Of a stretch of DNA of 33,984 bases, positions 23,666 through 33,900 are shown piece after piece. Every line of letters starts with the position of its first letter. The first letter of the stretch is position 1. A program made the position numbers and the translations under genes. This DNA is from Planctomycetota bacterium (GTDB taxonomy: Bacteria; Planctomycetota; UBA1135; UBA2386), in assembly GCA_020848735.1 (NCBI GenBank), contig JADLHO010000254.1, positions 1-33,984 of the forward strand, given 5' to 3'. The notes beneath the pieces are model-generated. The model worked only from the letters and a program-made list of their open reading frames with translations, was not told where the DNA came from and did not search any database.

Positions 23666-24436
23666 TCACCCGAGCCACGCATCGACGAACATCATCGCGA
23701 CGAAGCCCGCCACGAGCGCGAAGGTCGCGCTCCGCTCGCGCCGATCGCGATGCGTCTCGGGGATCACCTCGCCCGAGACCACGAAGAGCATCGCGCCCGC
23801 GGCCGCGGCGAGGCCGAGGCCGAGCAGCGACTCGCCGAGCGAGGCGAAGAGCGCACCGCAGAGTCCACCGATCGGTTCGGCGAAGCCGGTCGCGAGCGCG
23901 ATCCAGAACGCGCGGCCGCGCGACGCGCCATCGGCGAGCAGCGCCGCGGCGACCGCGAGCCCCTCGGGGAGGTTCTGCAACCCGATGCCGGTGGCGACCG
24001 AGCTGCCCGCCGCCGTACCGGCGCCCCACGCGATCCCCACGCTCGCGCCTTCGGGGAAGTTGTGCAGGGTGATGGCGATGACGAAGAGGCCATGGCGACC
24101 GAGCCCCGACCGCGGTCCCTCCCGACCCTTGACGAAGTGTTCGTGCGGCGTGAGCGCGTGCAGCGCGGCGATCGCGAGCGCGCCGACGAGGAGTCCCGCG
24201 CCGACGAGCAACGCCGCAGAGGTCTCGGAACGGCCCCGCGCGGTCTCGACGGCGAGCGCCGGCAGGACGAGCGAGAAGACGGTCGCCCCGAGCATCACGC
24301 CCGCCGCCGCGGCGAGCATCAGCGTGCGCGCGGACTCGCTCCATCGGCGGCGCAGGAAGATCGGCAAGGCGCCGAGTCCCGTGCAGAGGCCCGCGAGCGT
24401 GCTGGCGAGGAAGCCCTGGAGGATCGTCTGGTCCAT
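23666..24436 (-). CDS. ZIP-family divalent metal transporter (GufA/ZupT-like)
   Basis: The product has 256 residues from ATG 24436; a GTG at 24505 would add 23 residues without membrane character. Eight helices are expected. The metal-path signature is in helix 4, TLHNFPEG (His125, Asn126, Glu129), and helix 5, LQNLPEG (Gln154, Asn155, Glu158). Helix 5 normally reads His-x3-Glu, so Gln154 is a departure that may change metal choice. The FAEPIG in helix 6 (Glu187) is as expected. A histidine-bearing loop (TPHEH, about 96-100) precedes helix 4. ZIP proteins move zinc, iron, manganese or related ions into the cytoplasm. The start is 80 bases from that of the divergent secreted repeat protein. 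Confidence 0.88.
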   Translation of the reverse strand: MDQTILQGFLASTLAGLCTGLGALPIFLRRRWSESARTLMLAAAAGVMLGATVFSLVLPALAVETARGRSETSAALLVGAGLLVGALAIAALHALTPHEHFVKGREGPRSGLGRHGLFVIAITLHNFPEGASVGIAWGAGTAAGSSVATGIGLQNLPEGLAVAAALLADGASRGRAFWIALATGFAEPIGGLCGALFASLGESLLGLGLAAAAGAMLFVVSGEVIPETHRDRRERSATFALVAGFVAMMFVDAWLG

Positions 24437-24516
24437 CGGGGAGAGCGCGGCGTTCGCGACGCGGTGATCCGGCGTAGCATCGCGCGACGGCTCTCCCGCC
24501 GACACGGACGAATCCG

Positions 24517-27500
24517 ATGCCCGTCTGCCGCTCCACCGCTCTCGCCCTCGCCGCCGTCGCCCTGTCGATCGCTGGGCTCGGCGCGCAGACGCTGATCGCC
24601 GACCTCAACACGCAGGCGCCGGCTCCCGATCCGACGGGCTCCTTTCCCTCTGGCTTCGCCGACAGCGGCGCCGGTTGGATCGCATTCGCGGCGAGCGGGC
24701 ACGTCCGCGGCGGACAGCTCTGGCGCAGCGACGGCAGCGTCGCCGGCACGGTGCCGATCACCGACCTGCCCATCGGCGAGGTGTTCCAGCCGAGCGGCTT
24801 CGTCCCGGTCCAAGGCGGCATCTGCTTCGCCGCGACCACGCTGGGCGGCGGCAGCCGGCTCTGGCGCAGCGACGGCACGCGCGCGGGCACCGCGCCGCTC
24901 GCGGTCGTCGGGCTCGGTTCCCCGCGCCTGCTCTCCCCCTTCGGCACGCGCGTGCTCTTCGCCGCCGGTGCCAATCCGCTCGACCAGCGCGTCTGGATCA
25001 GCGACGGGACGGTGGCGGGCACGCAGGCACTCCTGCCCTCGCCGACGCCGATCAATCCCTCGGCCTTCGTCGCGCTGGGCAACGGCACACCGGGCATCGT
25101 CGCGATGTTCTCCGCGGTGAGCACCGGTCGGCTCGCCGACCGCGAGCTCTGGCGCAGCGACGGCACGCTCGCGGGGACCTTCCGCGTGGCCGACCTCGAG
25201 CCCGGCAGCGGCGGCTCGTATCCACAATCCCTGACCGCGATCGGCAATGCGGTGCTCTTCGCCGCGTCGACGGGTCCCACGGGCGTCGAACTCTGGCGGA
25301 GCGACGGCAATCCCGGCAATGCGACGCTCGTCCTCGACATCGCGCCCGGCGCGGCCTCGGCAACGCCGCGCCTGCTCTGTCGCGCCGGCGGGCTCGTCTA
25401 TTTCTCGGCCGACGACGGCGTGCACGGCCGCGAGCTCTGGGCCAGCGACGGCACGGGCCCGGGCACCCGCCTGGTCGTCGACCTCGAACCGGGCCCCCTG
25501 GGCTCGGATCCGCTCGAGCTCTGCGCGCACGGCGGCGCGCTCGTCTTCTCCGCGAGCACCACGACGCACGGCCGGGAACCCTATCGGAGCGACGGCAGCG
25601 GCACCGGCACCGTGCGTCTCGCGGACGTCGAGCCGGGCGCAGGCTCCTCGGATCCCGGGCAATTCGTCAGCGCCGGTGCCGGCGTCTGGTTCTTCGCGAC
25701 GAGTTCCGCCCACGGGCGCGAGCCCTGGCGGAGCCTCGGCAGTCCCGCGACGAGCGCGCGCGTCATCGACCTCGAGCCGGGCCCCGGCAGCGGCGTCGAC
25801 ACGCGACCCGGCATCGCGGTGCCGGGCACGACCCTGCCCGGGGGCGCGCTGCTCTTCGCCGGCGACGACGGCCGTTCCGGCGTCGAGCTCTTCGTGAGCG
25901 ATGGCAGCGTCGCCGGCACGCGACTCCTCGCCGACATCAATCTCGCCGCCGCCGCGTCGCGGCCGTCGCATCTGCTCCGCTGCGGCGAGCGGCTCACCTT
26001 CCTCGCCGACGACGGCGTGAACGGCGAACGGCTCTGGTCGAGCGACGGCACGCGCGCCGGCACGCAGGCATTGATCGCACCCGGTGCGACGGCCCCCGAG
26101 TTCTGGAACCGGCGCGCATTCTCGGACGGCGCGCGCGCGTGGTTCGTCGTCGAGGATCCGGTCTTCGGTCACGAGCTCTGGGTGAGCGACGGCACGAGCG
26201 CGGGCACCCGGCTCGCCGTCGACGTGCTCGCGGGCATCGGCAATGGCAGCCCCGCCTGGCTGACGCGGGTCGGCTCGCGGGCGTTCTTCGTCGCCGCGGA
26301 CCCCTTCGGCAGCGCGCTCTGGGTGAGCGATGGCACGCCAGGCGGCAGTGCCCGCGTCGCGCTCTTCCTCGCGAACCTGCCGGGCTTCGTCGCGCCGCAC
26401 GAGCTCGCCGGCTGGTCGGACGCGTGCTGGTTCGCCGCCGGGGATGCGAGCCATGGCGTCGAGCTCTGGCGCAGCGACGGCAGCAGCCAGGGCGGTGCCC
26501 TGGCGATCGACGTCGTGCCCGGACCGACATCGTCGTGGCCCCGGTCCCTGACGCCGCTCGGGGCGCGGCTCGTCTTCGTGGCGAGCGACCCCGCGGCCGG
26601 CAGCGAGCTCTACCTCAGCGACGGCAGTCCCGCCGGCACGCGGCGGATCGTCGATCTCGAGCCCGGCGCTGCGGGCAGCGACCCGCGGGCGCTGGTCGCC
26701 TTCGGCAATCGCGTCGCCTTCCTCGCCACGACGCAGGGCCGGCTCGGGCTCTGGATCAGCGATGGCAGCGCCGCGGGCACGCGTCTGCTCCGGGATGGAT
26801 TGGTCGATCCCCGCGCGTTGACCGTCGCCGACGATCGGCTCTTCTTCACCGAGCGCGATGCCGCGAGCGGGCGCGAGCTCTGGACCTGCGACGGCACGAG
26901 CGCGGGCACGCAGCGCGTCGTCGATCTCCTTCCCGGGGCGGCGGCGGCGATCGCCGACAATGCCGAGTTGTTCCCGGCCGGCTCCGGCCGACGCGTCGTC
27001 TTCGCCGCGAACGAGGGCGCGAGCACGGGCATCGAACTCTTCGTCTCGGACGGCAGCGCCGCGGGCACACGGCGCGTCACCGATCTCGCCGAGGGGCAGG
27101 TCTCGAGCGCGCCGCGCGCGTTCGGCACCTTCGGTCTGCAGCTCGCGTTTGCGGCCTACGACCCGAGCCTGGGTGAGGAGCCCTGGTCGATCCCGCTCCG
27201 CGCGCTCGAGGCCAGCGCGGCGTTGGCGTTCGGCGCCGGCTGTCCGGGGAGCAATGGCCGCCCGCCGCGGCTTGCGGCCGATGGGGTTCCCCGCCTCGGC
27301 GAGACCGGGTTCGCGCTGCGACTCGACGACGCGAAGCCGCTCTCGACCGCGCTGGTGCTCGTCGACCTCGTGCACGGCGCCCTCGAGCTCGGCAGCGGCT
27401 GCACGCTGTACCTCGTCGCGGCGCCGATCAGCGGCAGCTTCCCCATCGACGCGCAGGGCATCACGCGCGTCGCCCTCGCGATCCCCACGACGCCGACGCT

Positions 27501-27606
27501 CCTCGGCCTCGAACTCGCGGCGCAGGCCGCCGTCTTCGACATCGGTGCGGCGTGGCAGGACCTGCTCGCGCTCTCGAACGGCATCGCCGTCCTCGTGGGG
27601 CGATGA
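24517..27606 (+). CDS. Giant secreted ELWRSDG-repeat protein with C-terminal module
   Basis: The product has 1029 residues. The signal peptide has its core at about 8-22, with likely cleavage near LGAQ. The body has about 17 repeats of 45-55 residues with the signature ELWRSDGTxAGT, varying as RLWRSDGTRAGT, ELFVSDGSVAGT and EPYRSDGSGTGT. Each is followed by a hydrophobic strand with LxDLEPGxxxS and one of the type LVFxA. A degenerate last copy is EPWSIP. This ELWxSDG repeat family occurs in secreted bacterial proteins and probably forms a beta-propeller or stacked beta fold. The C-terminal domain from about residue 904 opens FGAGCPGS and has LELGSGCTLYLV and IDAQGITRVAL. Related modules appear in other exported proteins here. 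It is followed 13 bases later by an SGNH-like enzyme gene, suggesting one operon. Ligand unknown. Confidence 0.9.
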   Translation: MPVCRSTALALAAVALSIAGLGAQTLIADLNTQAPAPDPTGSFPSGFADSGAGWIAFAASGHVRGGQLWRSDGSVAGTVPITDLPIGEVFQPSGFVPVQGGICFAATTLGGGSRLWRSDGTRAGTAPLAVVGLGSPRLLSPFGTRVLFAAGANPLDQRVWISDGTVAGTQALLPSPTPINPSAFVALGNGTPGIVAMFSAVSTGRLADRELWRSDGTLAGTFRVADLEPGSGGSYPQSLTAIGNAVLFAASTGPTGVELWRSDGNPGNATLVLDIAPGAASATPRLLCRAGGLVYFSADDGVHGRELWASDGTGPGTRLVVDLEPGPLGSDPLELCAHGGALVFSASTTTHGREPYRSDGSGTGTVRLADVEPGAGSSDPGQFVSAGAGVWFFATSSAHGREPWRSLGSPATSARVIDLEPGPGSGVDTRPGIAVPGTTLPGGALLFAGDDGRSGVELFVSDGSVAGTRLLADINLAAAASRPSHLLRCGERLTFLADDGVNGERLWSSDGTRAGTQALIAPGATAPEFWNRRAFSDGARAWFVVEDPVFGHELWVSDGTSAGTRLAVDVLAGIGNGSPAWLTRVGSRAFFVAADPFGSALWVSDGTPGGSARVALFLANLPGFVAPHELAGWSDACWFAAGDASHGVELWRSDGSSQGGALAIDVVPGPTSSWPRSLTPLGARLVFVASDPAAGSELYLSDGSPAGTRRIVDLEPGAAGSDPRALVAFGNRVAFLATTQGRLGLWISDGSAAGTRLLRDGLVDPRALTVADDRLFFTERDAASGRELWTCDGTSAGTQRVVDLLPGAAAAIADNAELFPAGSGRRVVFAANEGASTGIELFVSDGSAAGTRRVTDLAEGQVSSAPRAFGTFGLQLAFAAYDPSLGEEPWSIPLRALEASAALAFGAGCPGSNGRPPRLAADGVPRLGETGFALRLDDAKPLSTALVLVDLVHGALELGSGCTLYLVAAPISGSFPIDAQGITRVALAIPTTPTLLGLELAAQAAVFDIGAAWQDLLALSNGIAVLVGR

Positions 27607-27619
27607 GGGCAGCCACGCC

Positions 27620-29071
27620 ATGACCCGGCGCAGCGCGCGACCGTCGCGTGTGATCCGGCTCCTCGCGGCGGCGAGCGGCGCGGCGAGCGCGTTCGCGCTC
27701 GCGATCGCGATCGCGCGGCCCTGGTCGATGTTCTTCTGGAGCGATGCCGCCTACGGCGGACTGCTCGCGGGGCTCGCGCTCTCGTTCGTCGCCGCGGCGT
27801 TCGTGTACGTGCGCGAGCAACGCGCGCCGGCCCGCGCGAACGCGGCGCAGGTCGCGCGCTATCTCGTCGTCGCCGCGGTCGTCCTCGCCGTGCCGTGGTT
27901 CGTCTGGATCCAGCCCTTCAAGGCCCTGTGGCTGTCCATGTATGCCGGCGCCGTGGCGGGCTTCGTCGCCCTCGGCCTGCGCGGTCTCCAATCCGTGCCG
28001 CGGCGCCTCGAGCTCGTCGCATTCAATCTCTGCCTCGCCCTGCTCCTCGCCGAAGCCGCATTGCGCGTGCTCGCGGCCGTGAGCACCTCGCCGGTCTTCG
28101 CCGTCGGGGCGAGTCCGAGCGAGGTCTTCGCGCGGTTCCGCAAGGCCCCCGGCGAGCGCCACCTCGGCTTCGCGTGCGATGAACGCGGCTTCTGCGATCG
28201 GCTCGTGCGCGCCCCGGGGACGAAACTCGTCGCCGGCATCGGCGACTCCTTCGGCTTCGGTCTCGTCCCGCAGGCGCTGCATTACACGACGCGCGCCGAG
28301 CAGGACCTCGACGGCATCGAGATCTACAACGCGAGCGTCATCGCCGCGGGACCGGCGGAGTACCTGCGCCTGCTCGTCGAGGACGTCCTCCCGCTGCGGC
28401 CGGATGCGATCCTGTGCGCATTCTTCGTCGGCAACGACGTCGAGGAGTCGGAGCGCTTCGGCGCGCGCTGGCCGCTCCTGGCGCGCTTGCTCGACCGCGA
28501 GCAGCTCATGCTCGGCGTCTTGCCGAAGCGCCTCTGGGCGATCGCGCAGAGCCGCGAAGGCGATGCCAGGCCCGGCGCCATCCAGGGTGAGGATGCGGAG
28601 CCCGGCACGCCGATGCCCTGGCTCGAGGACCCAGCGCTCGAGGCGCCGACGATGAGCGCGTCGGCCTTCCTCGAGGTCGAGCTCCGCCGCGCGCGCTTCG
28701 TCTGCGCCGGCGACGACGACGCGGCATGGTCGCGCTGCTTCGCCGCCCTCGACGCGCTGATCGCCGCAGCGTCCGGCGTGCCGATCGCATTCGTCGTGAT
28801 CCCCGACGAGTTCCAGGTCGAGGACGCGCTCTGGGCGAGCGTCGCGGCGAGCGGCTATGAGCGCGACCGGCCGCAGCGCATCCTCGGCGAGGGGCTGCGC
28901 GCGCGGGGCATCGCCGTGCTCGATCTGCTGCCCGCGTTCCTGGCCGTCCCGCCCCTTCCCGATGGCCAGCGACACCTCTACCACCGCCGCGACACGCATT
29001 GGAACCGCCGTGGCAACGAAGTCGCCGGTCGGGAGCTCGCGCGCTTCCTGAGTGGCTGGCTGGCGCGCTGA
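27620..29071 (+). CDS. Membrane-bound SGNH/AlgX-type hydrolase or acyltransferase-like protein
   Basis: The product has 483 residues. About five hydrophobic segments fill residues 9-160. They are followed by an SGNH-fold domain, presumably outside the cytoplasmic membrane. Family blocks are GDSFGFG with nucleophile Ser210, GNDVEE with Asn272, and DTHWNRRGN with Asp458 and His460. The last motif, DxHW, is typical of the AlgX/AlgJ-like and related SGNH proteins that add or remove acetyl groups on polysaccharides. All triad positions are kept, so it is likely active. Lying between two secreted ELWRSDG-repeat genes, it could modify an exopolysaccharide or the repeat proteins; that is inference. 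The ATG at 27620 is 13 bases after the previous stop. Confidence 0.8.
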   Translation: MTRRSARPSRVIRLLAAASGAASAFALAIAIARPWSMFFWSDAAYGGLLAGLALSFVAAAFVYVREQRAPARANAAQVARYLVVAAVVLAVPWFVWIQPFKALWLSMYAGAVAGFVALGLRGLQSVPRRLELVAFNLCLALLLAEAALRVLAAVSTSPVFAVGASPSEVFARFRKAPGERHLGFACDERGFCDRLVRAPGTKLVAGIGDSFGFGLVPQALHYTTRAEQDLDGIEIYNASVIAAGPAEYLRLLVEDVLPLRPDAILCAFFVGNDVEESERFGARWPLLARLLDREQLMLGVLPKRLWAIAQSREGDARPGAIQGEDAEPGTPMPWLEDPALEAPTMSASAFLEVELRRARFVCAGDDDAAWSRCFAALDALIAAASGVPIAFVVIPDEFQVEDALWASVAASGYERDRPQRILGEGLRARGIAVLDLLPAFLAVPPLPDGQRHLYHRRDTHWNRRGNEVAGRELARFLSGWLAR

Positions 29072-29139
29072 AACTCCGGCGCGGCGCGCGCTAGACTGCG
29101 CGCCCTCTCGCGCGTTGCCGCCCGATACGGAACCCTTCG

Positions 29140-30936
29140 ATGAACCGAGTTTCGTTCGGCGTCGCCGCCGGCGTCGTCCTCCTCTGCAGCACCAGCCCCG
29201 CGCAGGCACCGCGCCGCGTCCTCGACGCACGACCCGGCCCGGCGGACTCGGTGCAAAGCGCGGGTCTCTTCGTCGCCCCCGCGCCGAGGGCCGGCGAGCT
29301 CTTCCTCGTCCTCGACGACGGCGTGCACGGCGCCGAGCTCTGGCTCAGCGACGGCAGTGCCACGGGCACGCGACTCCTGATCGACCTCAGCCCCGGCCCC
29401 GCGAGCACGAGCTTCTGGAGCTGGAGCGCAGCTGCCGACGGCCTCTGGTTCGTCGTCGACGCCCAGGCGCAGCGCGAGCTCTGGCATTGCGACGGGACCG
29501 CCGCCGGCACCCGGCTCGTGTTCGCGACGGCGGCGCAGAGCCTGTCCCCGCCGAGCCATTTCTTCGCGGACGGCAGCTTCCTCTTCGGCCACGGCGGCCA
29601 GACCTGGCGCAGCGACCGCAATGGCACCCAGCTCGCGTCGCTGGGCATGCCCGAAGGCTATCTCGTCGCCGTGCTCCGGGGCCTGCCCTGGATCCACGAT
29701 GGGATGGCGCGCGGTCTCTGGCGGAGCGACGGCAGCGCAGGCGGCACGGTGCAGGTCGCGCCGAACGTCGACCTCGCGATGCCCGCCCTCGGCGGGGTGC
29801 TGGCCGTGCAGACGAGCGGCACCCAGTCGACGCTGCAGGTCTTCGGCGTGACTCCGTCGCCGCAGACGACGCTGAACGAGCCGGTCTTCGCGTTCGCCAT
29901 GGGCAACGCGATCGGCCTGCTCGGCACGACCACGCTCTGGCGCTGGGACGGCGCGGGTCCGCCGCAGGCGCTGCGGAGCTTCGCATCGCTGCTCGATCCG
30001 ACGACCGGCACGACGATCGGCTTCCGACCCGACGGCCGGGGCCTCCTCTTCCGCGCCGACGACGGGATCCATGGCTTCGAGCCCTGGTGGACAGACCTCA
30101 GCGCGAACGGCACGCGCCTGCTCGGCGACTTCAGCGCGGGTGTGGCGTCGAGCACGCTCGGCGCCACCTACGGCATCGGCTCACGCGTCGTGTTCTGGAT
30201 GACGCAGCCGGCGACCGGCAGCGAACCCTGGTCGAGCGACGGCACGCCGGCGGGCACGCAGCTCCTCGGCGACCTCGAGCCCGGCCCGGGCAGCTCGACG
30301 CCCGACGACTTCTCCGGCATCGGCGGCCTCGCGGGGGAGCGCCGCATGCTGCTGCCGATCACGACGAGCGCCGTCGGCAACGAGCTCTGGATCAGCGACG
30401 GCACGAGCGCCGGCACGCGTCTGCTCGGCGATCTGCGACCGGGTCCCGCATCGTCGATCCAGCCCTGGACCTTCTGGGGTTGGACCGCGGGAACGCGCTT
30501 CCTCTATGCGGCCGACGACGGCGTGCACGGGGCCGAGCCCCACGCGGTCGATCTCGAGGGAGCGCGCGCCCATCTGCTCGGGGGCTGCAGCGACCCGGCC
30601 GTCTATTCCGTCGGCGATCCGGTGCTCGGCGCGGCCTGGCCCCTGCGCGCCGGCGGACTCGACGTCGCGGCCTTCGGCTTCGCCCTGCTCGCGCTGCCCG
30701 CGAGTTCGCCGCTCGCGCTCGGCAGCGGCTGCTTCATCCAGCTCGACCCGGCGAGCGCGGTGACGATCGCCGGCATCTTCCCGGATGCCGGCGGCCGCTG
30801 GACCGGCAGCCTGACGCTGCCGAGCACGCCGAGCCTGCGCGGCGCGGCACTCGTCACCCAGGCGATCTTCGTCCCGTCCACCCACCCGCTCGGCTTCGAG
30901 ATGGGCACGGCGTGGTGGGTGACGCTCGGGTTCTGA
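29140..30936 (+). CDS. Secreted ELWRSDG-repeat protein with C-terminal module (smaller paralogue)
   Basis: The product has 598 residues. A signal peptide (about 1-23, hydrophobic core AAGVVLLCST) is followed by about nine repeats. They include ELWLSDGSATGT, GLWRSDGSAGGT, EPWSSDGTPAGT and ELWISDGTSAGT, with several degenerate copies (TWRSDRNGTQ, LWRWDGAGPPQ, EPWWTDLSANGT). The C-terminal domain begins near residue 480 with LLGGCSDP, and LALGSGCFIQL is followed by an LPSTPSLRGAAL strand. This is the same layout as the 1029-residue protein upstream. Both lie on the same strand around the SGNH-like gene, so this looks like a paralogue pair. It is convergent with the kelch-repeat gene, seven bases apart. 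Ligand unknown. Confidence 0.9.
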   Translation: MNRVSFGVAAGVVLLCSTSPAQAPRRVLDARPGPADSVQSAGLFVAPAPRAGELFLVLDDGVHGAELWLSDGSATGTRLLIDLSPGPASTSFWSWSAAADGLWFVVDAQAQRELWHCDGTAAGTRLVFATAAQSLSPPSHFFADGSFLFGHGGQTWRSDRNGTQLASLGMPEGYLVAVLRGLPWIHDGMARGLWRSDGSAGGTVQVAPNVDLAMPALGGVLAVQTSGTQSTLQVFGVTPSPQTTLNEPVFAFAMGNAIGLLGTTTLWRWDGAGPPQALRSFASLLDPTTGTTIGFRPDGRGLLFRADDGIHGFEPWWTDLSANGTRLLGDFSAGVASSTLGATYGIGSRVVFWMTQPATGSEPWSSDGTPAGTQLLGDLEPGPGSSTPDDFSGIGGLAGERRMLLPITTSAVGNELWISDGTSAGTRLLGDLRPGPASSIQPWTFWGWTAGTRFLYAADDGVHGAEPHAVDLEGARAHLLGGCSDPAVYSVGDPVLGAAWPLRAGGLDVAAFGFALLALPASSPLALGSGCFIQLDPASAVTIAGIFPDAGGRWTGSLTLPSTPSLRGAALVTQAIFVPSTHPLGFEMGTAWWVTLGF

Positions 30937-30943
30937 TCCGGAC

Positions 30944-33900
30944 TCAGCCGTCCTGCACCGTCGCGGCGATCGCGTCGGTGAACTGCAGGCAATTCGACGG
31001 CGTGATGACGACGCCTTGCAGCGTCAGCGAAGCCCCGCGCAGCACGCTCAGGTTCAGGGTCCCCGTGTAACGCGCCGGGCTGCCATAGAGCGAGACATTG
31101 AGCAGGGGATCGGTGAAGAGCGAGGCCTGGAAACAGGCCAACGGCTGCGCGAGGGTGAGGAAGGGCGTCGAGCGCGGCACGAAGTCGACGAAGATCGCCG
31201 CGAGCCCGAGCGGGCTGTCGAAGCGCAGGTCGAAGGCGCGGCCGAGCCGCGGCGGCGCATACGAGGTGATCGGCAGGCTCTGACCCGACGCATGGCCGAC
31301 GCCGGCGGGATCGAGGGGACACGCGTATTCATGCGTGTCACCGAGCCAGAGCGAGCCGCCGAGGCGGCTGTTGCGGAGCCCGCCGAAGAGCACGCCGCGG
31401 CCCCGCGCGATGTCGAAGACCAGGCCCGCGTTCTCGCGGCCGGCGGGAGCACCTGCCACCGTGCGCTGGGTCCAATCGAGCCCGTTCCATTCCCAGCAGT
31501 CGGCGCCATAGACGTCGCCGAAGGTCCCGGGCTGCCAACCGCCGTGGATCACGACGCGGCCGCGCCCGCTGTCGAAGCAGGCGCTGTGGTTCTGCCGCAC
31601 CGGGGGCACGTGAGCCGGCGAACGCTGGGACCAGGCCGTGCCGTTCCACTCCCAGGTCTCCGCTGTGCGGCCGGAGCCGGCGATCTCGCCGCCGAAGAGC
31701 ACGCAACGCTGGCGCACGGCGTCGTAGGTCAGCGTGTGCATGCTGCGCGGCGCGGGGCCGGAGGTGCTGCGCTGGGTCCAGCCGGAGCCATCCCATTCCC
31801 AGGTGTCGCCGAAGACCTGCCCGAACTCGTTCGCGCCGCCGAAGAGCACGATGCGATTGCGAGCGGTGTCGAAGGCGAGCGCGTGGTTCAGGCGCGGTGC
31901 CGGACCGCTGTTCGCCCGCAGCACCCAGTTCGTGCCGTCCCATTCCCAGGTCTCGTTGTCGGAGACCCCGGCCCGATAGCCGCCGAAGAGCACGGTCTTC
32001 CCACGCGCGCGGTCGTAGGCCATGGCGCCCGCGATGCGCGCGGCCGGGCCGATCGCCGCGCCGCGCGCGAGCCAGCGCTGCCCGTCGAACTCCCAGGTGT
32101 CGCCGTATTGCGAGCTCGGCCCGGAACCGCCGAAGAGCACCGTGCGAGCGCGCTGGGAGTCGTAGGCCATCATGTGGTCCTGCCGCGCCGGCGGCGTGGC
32201 GCGCGGCGTGGGCGTGCTCCATTGCGTGCCGTCCCATTCCCATTCGTCGTCGACGAGGACGCCGCCGCGCAGACCGCCGCGAAGCACGATCCGGTTGCGG
32301 CCCGCGTCATAGGCCATCGCGCCGTAGGCGCGCCCCGACGGCGTGGCCGCGGCGGAGCGCAGGGACCAATCGCTGCCGTTCCATTCCCAGGTCTCGTCCA
32401 GCTCCGCGGCGATCACGTCGTTGTAGCCGCCGAAGAGCACGACCCGCTGCCGCGTCGGGTCATAGGCCATCATGTGCCCGACGCGCCGCGCGGGATTGTT
32501 CGCCGGCGCGCGCAGGATCCAGTTCGAGCCGTTCCAGACCCAGGTCTGGTTGCGGTACTCGACGCTCGTCCGCCGTCCGCCGAAGAGCACGGCTTCGCCG
32601 CGCGCCGCATCGAAGGCCATGGCGCATTCCGCGAGGACCGGCGGCGAGGTGAAGGGCGCCTGCTGCGTCCAGCTCGTGCCGTTCCAGGTGAAGGTCTCAC
32701 CGCGGATCGTCGAACCGGCAGCTCCGCCGTAGACCACCGTGTTCTGGCGGACGGAGTCGTAGGCCATCGCGAACAGCGTGCGGCTCGAGGGCGAAGCGGC
32801 GCCGCGGTTCGTCCACGTGCTGCCGTTCCACTCCCAGGTGTCACCCAGTTCGCCCACCGCACCGCTGCCGCCGAACAGCACCGCGACGCCGCGCGCGCTG
32901 TCGTAGGCAAGCCGCGAGAACATGCGCGCGGACGGCGTCGGGAAGGGTCCGGGGGCATTCCAGCGCACGTCGCTGCGCAGCCAGGTGTCGCCGAGCACGT
33001 TGGGCCAGGCCGGCGAGCCACCGAAGAGGAGCATCTGACCCCGCGCGGCATCGAAGTCCATCGCCGCGCCGAAGCGCGCCGGCGGCGAGCTGCCGCCGAG
33101 GCCCTGGTCGTAGAGCGTCTCGCGGCGCAGCCAATTGCCACCGCTGCCCTCGCCGAACTCCCAGACCTCGCGCGAATAGAACGCCGACGGCACCCGCCCA
33201 CAGACGAAGACCGCGCGGCGGCGGGACGCATCCCAGACCGCGCCGAACTCCTGGCGCGGACCCGGCAGCACATTGGCCGTGAAGCCGCCCCAGTTGCTCG
33301 CCGAGGAGCCGAGCGCGAACCAGTCTCCGCGCATGCCGCTGCCGTCGGCGCCGCCGAAGACGTGCACGCGCTGCATGGTCTCGTCGTACCAGGCGCCGTG
33401 GAAGGCGCGCGCCGGGGGCGAGACGGAGGTCGGGCGCGACACCCAATTGGTCCCGGTCCACTCCCAGGTGTCACTCAGGAAGCCGCCGTTGCCGAGCCCC
33501 CCGAAGAGCACGATGCGCTGCCTCACCGGGTCCCAGGTCATCGTGTGCCCATAGCGCGGCGACGGCGCCGTGGCGGGGAACAGCTCCGTCCACGAGTTGC
33601 CGTCCCACTCCCAGGTGTCGTTCACGAAGCTGAACGCGGTGGAGCCGCCGAAGAGGATCACGCGCTGGCGCACGGGGTCGTAGCAGAGCGTCGGCCGCTC
33701 GCGCGCCGGCGGGATCGGCCCGATCGTGCGGTTGGTCCAGGTGTTGTCGCGCATCGTCCAGGTGTCGTCGCGCACGGCCGTGTCGAAGCCGCCGTAGAGC
33801 AGCACCTCCCGCCGCGCGGCGTCGTAGGCGATGGCGTGATTGGCGCGCGGCGGCGGAGCGACCGCGAAGCCGAGGTTCCGCCAGCCGATCCCGTCCCAGA

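Noticed and set aside
22419..25340. Minus-strand frame of 973 codons across the MFS and ZIP region
   Set aside because: It overlaps real genes in both orientations and shows only shadow composition.
24319..27621. Open frame of 1100 codons on the minus strand opposite the ELWRSDG-repeat gene
   Set aside because: It is a GC-driven antisense shadow rich in Arg, Glu, Ala and Gly, without domain motifs. The plus strand has a signal peptide and clear repeats.
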